The notes below the pieces were generated by a model that saw only the letters and a program-made list of their open reading frames with translations, was not told the origin of the DNA and did not search any database. This document shows positions 59,279 through 64,000 of a DNA stretch of 64,000 nucleotides, in pieces. The DNA is from Pseudomonas viridiflava (GTDB lineage: Bacteria > Pseudomonadota > Gammaproteobacteria > Pseudomonadales > Pseudomonadaceae). The position numbers were made by a program, and so were the translations under genes. Location of the stretch: the NCBI RefSeq assembly GCF_900582195.1, contig NZ_UTHA01000068.1, forward strand, positions 106,277-170,276. Reading direction: 5' to 3'. Positions within the stretch are counted from its first letter, which is position 1. Each line of letters starts with the position of its first letter.

Positions 59279-59509
59279 TCAGCGGCCGTGGCTGTCGGTG
59301 TAGGCCAGCAGGGCCAGGAAGCGGGCGCGCTTGATAGCGGTGGCCAGCTGACGCTGATAACGAGCTTTGGTACCGGTGATGCGGCTTGGAACGATTTTGC
59401 CGGTCTCGGATACGTAGGCTTTCAGAGTGTTGAGATCTTTGTAATCGATCTCTTTCACGTCTTCAGCGGTGAAGCGGCAGAATTTACGACGACGGAAGAA
59501 ACGTGCCAT
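59279..59509 (-). CDS. rpsR: 30S ribosomal protein S18
   Basis: 76-residue S18 ([35 protein letters not shown]...), binding 16S rRNA together with S6. Typical sequence and length. Located 28 bases after rpsF. Confidence 0.98.
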
Positions 59510-59537
59510 TTGATAGGCTCCTTAAAAGGTCCGTGGA

Positions 59538-59960
59538 TTACTCGTCAGCGTTATCGCTGTTGTCGCTGTCATCACTATCAGCGCTATCAGCGCCTTCGTG
59601 CTCAGGACGGTCGCGACGCTCACGGCGCTCACTGCGGTTTTCTTCAGCCTTGAGCATCTCGGACTGGCCAGTAACGGCTTCGTCGCGACGGATGACCAGG
59701 TTACGGATCACTGCATCGTTGTAGCGGAAGTTGTCTTCCAGCTCGGCCAGGGCCTTGCCAGTGCACTCAACGTTCAGCATCACGTAGTGAGCCTTGTGAA
59801 CATTGTTGATTGCGTAGGCCAGTTGACGACGGCCCCAATCTTCCAGACGGTGGATTTTGCCGCCGTCTTCTTCGATCAGCTTGGTGTAACGCTCAACCAT
59901 GCCGCCGACTTGCTCGCTTTGATCCGGGTGGACCAAAAAGATGATTTCGTAATGACGCAT
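59538..59960 (-). CDS. rpsF: 30S ribosomal protein S6
   Basis: 140-residue S6 ([51 protein letters not shown]...). The C-terminus carries a long acidic tail ([18 protein letters not shown]), as is common in gammaproteobacteria where glutamates can be added by RimK. Shine-Dalgarno AAGGAG precedes the ATG. First gene of the operon. Confidence 0.98.
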   Translation of the reverse strand: MRHYEIIFLVHPDQSEQVGGMVERYTKLIEEDGGKIHRLEDWGRRQLAYAINNVHKAHYVMLNVECTGKALAELEDNFRYNDAVIRNLVIRRDEAVTGQSEMLKAEENRSERRERRDRPEHEGADSADSDDSDNSDNADE

Positions 59961-60078
59961 GAATGCTCCTTACGGGTTGTAGCCTGCCGCTCAAAAACGG
60001 TCAGACAAGGAGTGAATGACACTTATGGACTTGCTGGCGCGGGGCACATGCGTGCCTGCCGTCACAGCAAGGGGCGCA

Positions 60079-60107
60079 ATTGTAGAGAAGGGACAGAAGA
60101 GGTGCAA
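60079..60107 (-). promoter_or_regulatory. Sigma-70 promoter of the rpsF operon
   Basis: On the minus strand TTGCAC (60107-60102), 17-base spacer, TACAAT (60084-60079), followed by a GC-rich discriminator GCGCCCC typical of stringently controlled ribosomal promoters. Confidence 0.85.
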
Positions 60108-60160
60108 GGCAATTGGTGATTATTTGAACAATCACTCAGTTATGCCACACCACAAAACAC

Positions 60161-60250
60161 TGTGGGAGCGAGCTTGCTCGCGAATGCGGTTTGTCAGGCA
60201 ACATTTACGTCGACTGACACGCCCTCTTCGCGAGCAAGCTCGCTCCCACA
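60161..60250. repeat. REP pair
   Basis: Units TGTGGGAGCGAGCTTGCTCG at 60161 and TTCGCGAGCAAGCTCGCTCC at 60227, just downstream of rlmB. Confidence 0.95.
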
Positions 60251-60273
60251 TTTGATCCGCTTTCAGCTCAAGA

Positions 60274-61038
60274 CTACTTCTTGGCGGCAGCCTTGGCTTT
60301 CGCACCGCGCTGACGCTGCGCTTCGAACAGGCACACGCCAGTCGCAACCGAGACGTTGAGACTGCTGACGCTACCGGCCATCGGCAGGTTCACCAGGTAG
60401 TCGCAGTGCTCGCGGGTCAGGCGACGCATGCCTTTGCCTTCGGCGCCCATGATCAGGATGGTCGGGCCGGTCAGGTCCTGGTCATAAATGCTGACCTCAG
60501 CTTCGCCTGCTGTGCCGACAATCCACAGACCGCGCTGCTGAAGTTTTTCCAGGGTGCGCGCAAGGTTAGTCACCGCAACCAACGGAATCACTTCTGCCGC
60601 GCCGCAAGCGACTTTACGCACGACCGGCGTCAAAGTTGCCGATTTGTCTTTCGGCACGATCACCGCCAGCGCACCGGCCGCATCGGCCGAGCGCAGGCAG
60701 GCGCCGAGGTTGTGCGGATCGGTGACGCCGTCGAGCACCAGCAACAGTGGCGCGCCTTCGGTGCGGTCGAGCAGCTCATCGAGCATGGCTTCACCCCAGA
60801 CCTGGCTCGGGCTGACTTCCGCGACAACACCCTGATGCACGCCTTCAACCCAGGCGTCCATTTCGCGACGCTCGGCCTGACCGACCTGAACACGATTTTC
60901 GTTGGCCAGTTCAACCAGGGTCTGCACGCGCGGATCGTTGCGGCTTTCCGCCAGCCAGATCTGCTTGACGCGTTTCGGGTGGTGACGCAGCAACGCTTCT
61001 ACCGCGTGAACGCCGTAGATTTTTTCCAACTGACTCAT
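60274..61038 (-). CDS. rlmB: 23S rRNA (guanosine-2251-2'-O)-methyltransferase RlmB
   Basis: A 254-residue SPOUT methyltransferase modifying G2251 in the ribosomal P-loop. N-terminal substrate-binding domain (IYGVHAVEALLRHHPKRVKQIWL, residues 8-30) and SPOUT knot with LDGVTDPHNLGACLRSADAAG (about 108-128), GAEGKGMRRLTREHCD (about 202-217) and SVSSLNVSVATGVCLFEAQRQ (about 227-247). Lys/Ala-rich tail. ATG overlaps the rnr stop (ATGA), so it is translationally coupled to rnr. Confidence 0.97.
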   Translation of the reverse strand: MSQLEKIYGVHAVEALLRHHPKRVKQIWLAESRNDPRVQTLVELANENRVQVGQAERREMDAWVEGVHQGVVAEVSPSQVWGEAMLDELLDRTEGAPLLLVLDGVTDPHNLGACLRSADAAGALAVIVPKDKSATLTPVVRKVACGAAEVIPLVAVTNLARTLEKLQQRGLWIVGTAGEAEVSIYDQDLTGPTILIMGAEGKGMRRLTREHCDYLVNLPMAGSVSSLNVSVATGVCLFEAQRQRGAKAKAAAKK

Positions 61039-63665
61039 GACTTCGCCTTCGGTTTACGTGCCCCGCCACTTTTGGCTGGAGCAGAACCCGCTTTAGGCGG
61101 GCCTTTACGGTGTTTGCTCGGTTTGGCTGGCTTGCCGCCGGAGGCCTTTTCAGGCGCCGACCGTCCGGTCTTTCCCCCTGACGCCGCTTTACCACCGTTT
61201 TTCGAGTCGGCCAGCAAAGCCTTTTTCATTTCACGGCTTTTGCGCAGCTCGGCGTTTTTCGCCACGGCGTCGCTTGGACGATAGGCTTCTGCGGCTTTTT
61301 CCTTGGCAGGACGACGGCCGGCGGTTTTAGCCGGCGCCTTTTCTTCCGAAGCCTTAGCAGCAGGAGCCGCGGTTTCAGCGCCACGCTTTTTCCGACCGAT
61401 CGGCGCGCTGATGGTTTTTTCAGCCATCTCGAAGTCGATCTTGCGCTCGTCGAGGTCAACGCGCATCACGCGTACTTCAACAGTGTCACCGAGACGGAAG
61501 CTGCGACCGGTGCGCTCGCCCGCCAGGCGGTGATGCACAGGATCGAAGTGGTAGTAGTCGCCCGGCAGCGCGGTGACATGCACCAGGCCTTCGACATAGA
61601 TATCGGTCAGTTCGACGAACAGGCCAAAACCGGTCACCGCGGTGATCACGCCCGGGAACGATTCGCCAACGCGATCTTTCATGAACTCGCACTTGAGCCA
61701 GTTCACCACGTCGCGGGTCGCTTCGTCGGCACGGCGCTCGCTCATCGAGCATTGCTCGCCGAGTTGTTCCAGCGCCGCTTCGTCGTACGGATAGATGCGC
61801 GCCTTCGGAATGGTCATCGCACCGGCACGGCGAACGTGCGGGGTGTCCTGTTTCGAATGGATCACGCTGCGGATCGCGCGGTGCGTCAGCAGATCCGGAT
61901 AACGACGGATCGGCGAGGTGAAGTGGGTATACGCTTCGTAATTCAGGCCGAAGTGGCCCTGATTGTCAGCGCTGTACACCGCTTGGCTCAGCGAACGCAG
62001 CATCACGGTCTGGATCAGGTGGAAGTCCGGACGATCCTTGATGCTTGCCAGCAGTGCCTGATAGTCCTTCGGCGACGGGCCGTCCTTGCCTTTATGCAGG
62101 GACAGGCCGAGTTCACCGAGGAAGGCGCGAAGTTTTTCCAGACGCTCCGGTGGCGGGCCATCGTGAACGCGGTACAGCGCAGGGATTTCGTGCTTCTTGA
62201 GGAATTCGGCGGTGGCCACGTTGGCCGCCAGCATGCATTCCTCGATCAGCTTGTGCGCGTCGTTACGGGTGGTCGGCCGGATTTCGGCAATCTTGCGCTC
62301 GGAACCGAAGATGATCCGGGTTTCCTGAGTCTCGAAATCGATCGCACCACGTACATGACGGGCCGCCAGCAACACTTTGTACAGCGAATAAAGCTGCTTG
62401 AGGTGTGGCACGACGTCGGTGTATTCGCCGCGCAGTTTGCGTGCTTCGGCCACTTTCGGCGTTTCCAGCATCGCGCTGACTTTGTTGTACGTCAGACGAG
62501 CGTGGGAATGGATCACCGCTTCGTAGAAGCAATAGTCAGTCATTTCGCCGGACTTGGAGATGGTCATCTCGCAAACCATGGCCAGACGATCGACGTGCGG
62601 GTTCAGCGAGCACAGGCCGTTGGACAGCTGTTCAGGCAGCATCGGCACGACGCGCTCGGGGAAGTACACCGAGTTGCCGCGCACCTGCGCTTCGTTGTCC
62701 AGCGCCGAACCGATCTTCACGTAGCTGGAAACGTCGGCAATTGCCACGTACAACTTCCAGCCGCCGGAGAACAGGCGCAGCTTGCCCGGTTTGGCTTCGC
62801 AATAAACCGCATCGTCGAAGTCGCGAGCGTCTTCGCCGTCGATGGTGACGAACGGCAGATGGCGCAGGTCGACGCGCTTCTCTTTGTCTTTTTCTTCGAC
62901 TTCCGGTTTCAGCTTGGCCGCTTCTTTCAGAACGGCTTCAGGCCAGACGTGCGGAATGTCGTAGGTGCGCAGGGCAACATCGATTTCCATGCCCGGCGCC
63001 ATGTAGTTGCCGACCACTTCGACCACATCGCCTTGCGGCTGGAAGCGCGGCGTTGGCCAGTGGGTGATTTTCACCTCGACGAACTGACCGATCTGCGCGT
63101 TGGCGTTACGGCCCGGGGTGACCAGCACTTCCTGCTGGATCTTCGGGTTATCCGCGACGACGAAGCCGATGCCGCCTTCTTCAAAGTAGCGACCGACGAT
63201 GGTTTCGTGAGCACGCGACACCACTTCAACGATCACGCCTTCACGGCGACCGCGACGGTCGAGACCGGAAACGCGAGCCAACGCACGATCGCCATCGAAC
63301 ACCAGACGCATTTGCGCCGGGCTCATAAACAGGTCATCGCTGCCGTCATCCGGCACCAGGAAGCCGAAACCGTCGCGGTGACCGCTGATGCGGCCGAGGA
63401 TCAGGTCGAGCTTGTCTACCGGCGCATAAGTGCCGCGGCGGGTGTAGATCAGTTGTGCGTCGCGCTCCATGGCGCGCAGGCGGCGGCGCAGGGCTTCGAT
63501 CTGGTCTTCCGTGGTCAGACCAAACTCTTCGACCAGTTGCTCGCGGGCAGCAGGCGAACCCCGATCGGCGAGGTGCGCCAGGATCAGTTCGCGGCTAGGA
63601 ATAGGGTTTTCGTATTTTTCCGCTTCACGAGCGGCCTCGGGATCGAGGGACTGCCAATCGGCCAT
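61035..63665 (-). CDS. rnr: Ribonuclease R
   Basis: An 876-residue 3'-5' exoribonuclease degrading structured RNA. Domains: N-terminal helix-turn-helix (about 15-75), two cold-shock domains (about 80-240), catalytic RNB domain (about 260-590, with LPFVTIDGEDARDFDDAVYCE holding the Mg-binding Asp cluster), S1 domain (about 640-725, GVITAVTGFGLFVELTDIYVEGLVHV), and a long Lys/Ala/Arg-rich tail (about 730-876) for ribosome or RNA contact. AAGGTG precedes the ATG. Followed by rlmB with an overlapping junction. Confidence 0.97.
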   Translation of the reverse strand: MADWQSLDPEAAREAEKYENPIPSRELILAHLADRGSPAAREQLVEEFGLTTEDQIEALRRRLRAMERDAQLIYTRRGTYAPVDKLDLILGRISGHRDGFGFLVPDDGSDDLFMSPAQMRLVFDGDRALARVSGLDRRGRREGVIVEVVSRAHETIVGRYFEEGGIGFVVADNPKIQQEVLVTPGRNANAQIGQFVEVKITHWPTPRFQPQGDVVEVVGNYMAPGMEIDVALRTYDIPHVWPEAVLKEAAKLKPEVEEKDKEKRVDLRHLPFVTIDGEDARDFDDAVYCEAKPGKLRLFSGGWKLYVAIADVSSYVKIGSALDNEAQVRGNSVYFPERVVPMLPEQLSNGLCSLNPHVDRLAMVCEMTISKSGEMTDYCFYEAVIHSHARLTYNKVSAMLETPKVAEARKLRGEYTDVVPHLKQLYSLYKVLLAARHVRGAIDFETQETRIIFGSERKIAEIRPTTRNDAHKLIEECMLAANVATAEFLKKHEIPALYRVHDGPPPERLEKLRAFLGELGLSLHKGKDGPSPKDYQALLASIKDRPDFHLIQTVMLRSLSQAVYSADNQGHFGLNYEAYTHFTSPIRRYPDLLTHRAIRSVIHSKQDTPHVRRAGAMTIPKARIYPYDEAALEQLGEQCSMSERRADEATRDVVNWLKCEFMKDRVGESFPGVITAVTGFGLFVELTDIYVEGLVHVTALPGDYYHFDPVHHRLAGERTGRSFRLGDTVEVRVMRVDLDERKIDFEMAEKTISAPIGRKKRGAETAAPAAKASEEKAPAKTAGRRPAKEKAAEAYRPSDAVAKNAELRKSREMKKALLADSKNGGKAASGGKTGRSAPEKASGGKPAKPSKHRKGPPKAGSAPAKSGGARKPKAKS

Positions 63666-63826
63666 TAGAGAGTTTTCACCTTGTCTATATGCGGGTTAGT
63701 TTGGCATAGGCGCCATGAAACGGGAAATTTCCGACTATATAAGGCCCATCTGAGGCCTTGTATCGACGCCTGAAAGCCCATTTGAACGCCGCCGGTAAAA
63801 AAAATCATATTTTTTGCTGACAGGGG

Positions 63827-63855
63827 TTTACAGTTAAAAAGACGCTCCGTATAGT
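63827..63855 (+). promoter_or_regulatory. Sigma-70 promoter of tRNA-Leu
   Basis: TTTACA (63827-63832), 17-base spacer, TATAGT (63850-63855), then a GCGCGCC discriminator, typical of stringently controlled stable-RNA promoters. The predicted start is about 30 bases before the mature tRNA. An AT-rich stretch at 63797-63816 (AAAAAAAATCATATTTTTTG) could act as an UP element. Confidence 0.85.
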
Positions 63856-63891
63856 GCGCGCCATCGACGACGCACAAGCGTTGCCGATACT

Positions 63892-63978
63892 GCCCAGATG
63901 GTGAAATTGGTAGACACGCCAGCTTCAGGTGCTGGTGACCTTACGGTCGTGGAAGTTCGAGTCTTCTTCTGGGCACCA
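63892..63978 (+). tRNA. tRNA-Leu (anticodon CAG)
   Basis: 87-base type II tRNA. Acceptor stem GCCCAGA pairs with TCTGGGC (63968-63974), followed by A and encoded CCA (63976-63978). The anticodon stem CCAGC/GCTGG flanks loop TTCAGGT with anticodon CAG, reading CUG. A long variable arm (TGACCTTACGGTCGT) and TTCGAGTC T-loop are present. Confidence 0.97.
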
Positions 63979-64000
63979 ATTTCGAGCTTGAGACTAGATC

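Larger units (their letters stand above)
59961..60273. other. Intergenic region upstream of rpsF
   Basis: 313 bases containing the rpsF leader (about 110 bases), its promoter (60079-60107) and a REP pair (60161-60250) that follows the rlmB stop. I could not clearly identify the S6:S18 autoregulatory mRNA structure. Confidence 0.6.

Noticed and set aside
59961..60078. S6:S18-binding autoregulatory structure in the rpsF leader
   Set aside because: The leader has a short stem-loop, but I could not identify the conserved CCG bulge confidently.
61530..63668. 712-codon open frame on the plus strand opposite rnr
   Set aside because: It is entirely antisense to RNase R, whose domains are unmistakable; long antisense frames are common in high-GC Pseudomonas genes. 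The translation is His/Gln/Arg-rich without domain features.

Overview
The window is chromosomal DNA from a fluorescent Pseudomonas (P. fluorescens / P. koreensis type). Evidence: high-GC coding sequence; a gene order I recall from the P. aeruginosa urease-to-rnr region (ureA-GNAT-ureB-ureC, psiF-like, bacterioferritin-like, DesT-like, ureEFG, pncB-nadE-azu, LOG, ygiQ, dnaB-rplI-rpsR-rpsF-rlmB-rnr-tRNA-Leu); and more than a dozen copies of the REP pair built on GTGGGAGCGAGCTTGCTCGCG. No phage, plasmid, insertion sequence or CRISPR array was seen.

Layout. 0-3.7 kb: urease structural genes ureA, two GNAT acetyltransferases, ureB, ureC. 3.7-5.1 kb: an isolated secreted-effector-like gene with a C-terminal SET-like domain. 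5.3-8.1 kb: chaperone genes cbpM, cbpA and a YegD-type Hsp70. 8.3-17.5 kb: AI-2E-family permease, PsiF protein, AraC regulator, EamA exporter, cytoplasmic-type lipase, SMR transporter with AzoR and a divergent LysR, ferritin-like protein, AsmA protein. 17.5-21.8 kb: a structured intergenic region, a periplasmic tandem-repeat protein, DesT/FabR-like repressor, then ureEFG and hupE behind a sigma-54 promoter. 22-25.1 kb: AGE-family epimerase, CDF transporter, YdfG-type SDR. 25.1-25.9 kb: a gene-free region with a cluster of DnaA-box-like sites in a degenerate direct repeat. 25.9-31.1 kb: branched-chain amino-acid ABC transporter (livFGMH) and its binding protein, the latter behind a consensus sigma-54 promoter. 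31.5-35.5 kb: amaA/amaB-like lysine (pipecolate/aminoadipate) catabolism with a LysR regulator. 35.7-39.5 kb: pncB-nadE (NAD salvage), azurin, LOG-family protein, small proteins. 39.8-46.5 kb: transglutaminase / ATP-grasp / alpha-E operon. 46.8-49.1 kb: YgiQ radical SAM protein. 49.4-56.3 kb: two large effector-like genes, the second an LRR protein with a NEL-type E3 ubiquitin ligase domain. 56.4-64 kb: dnaB, the rpsF-rpsR-rplI operon, rlmB-rnr, tRNA-Leu(CAG).

Main unusual finding. Three genes at two separate places (3.7-5.1 kb; 49.4-51.6 kb and 51.7-56.3 kb) start with similar Pro/Ser/Thr-rich N-termini followed by the same roughly 75-residue module, then unrelated C-termini: a SET-like domain, an unrecognised helical region, and a triplicated LRR cassette plus NEL ligase. 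This looks like a modular family of host-directed effectors or toxins. A second theme is nitrogen control: both the urease accessory genes and the branched-chain amino-acid binding protein have sigma-54 promoters sharing the core GGCCCTTGCTC.
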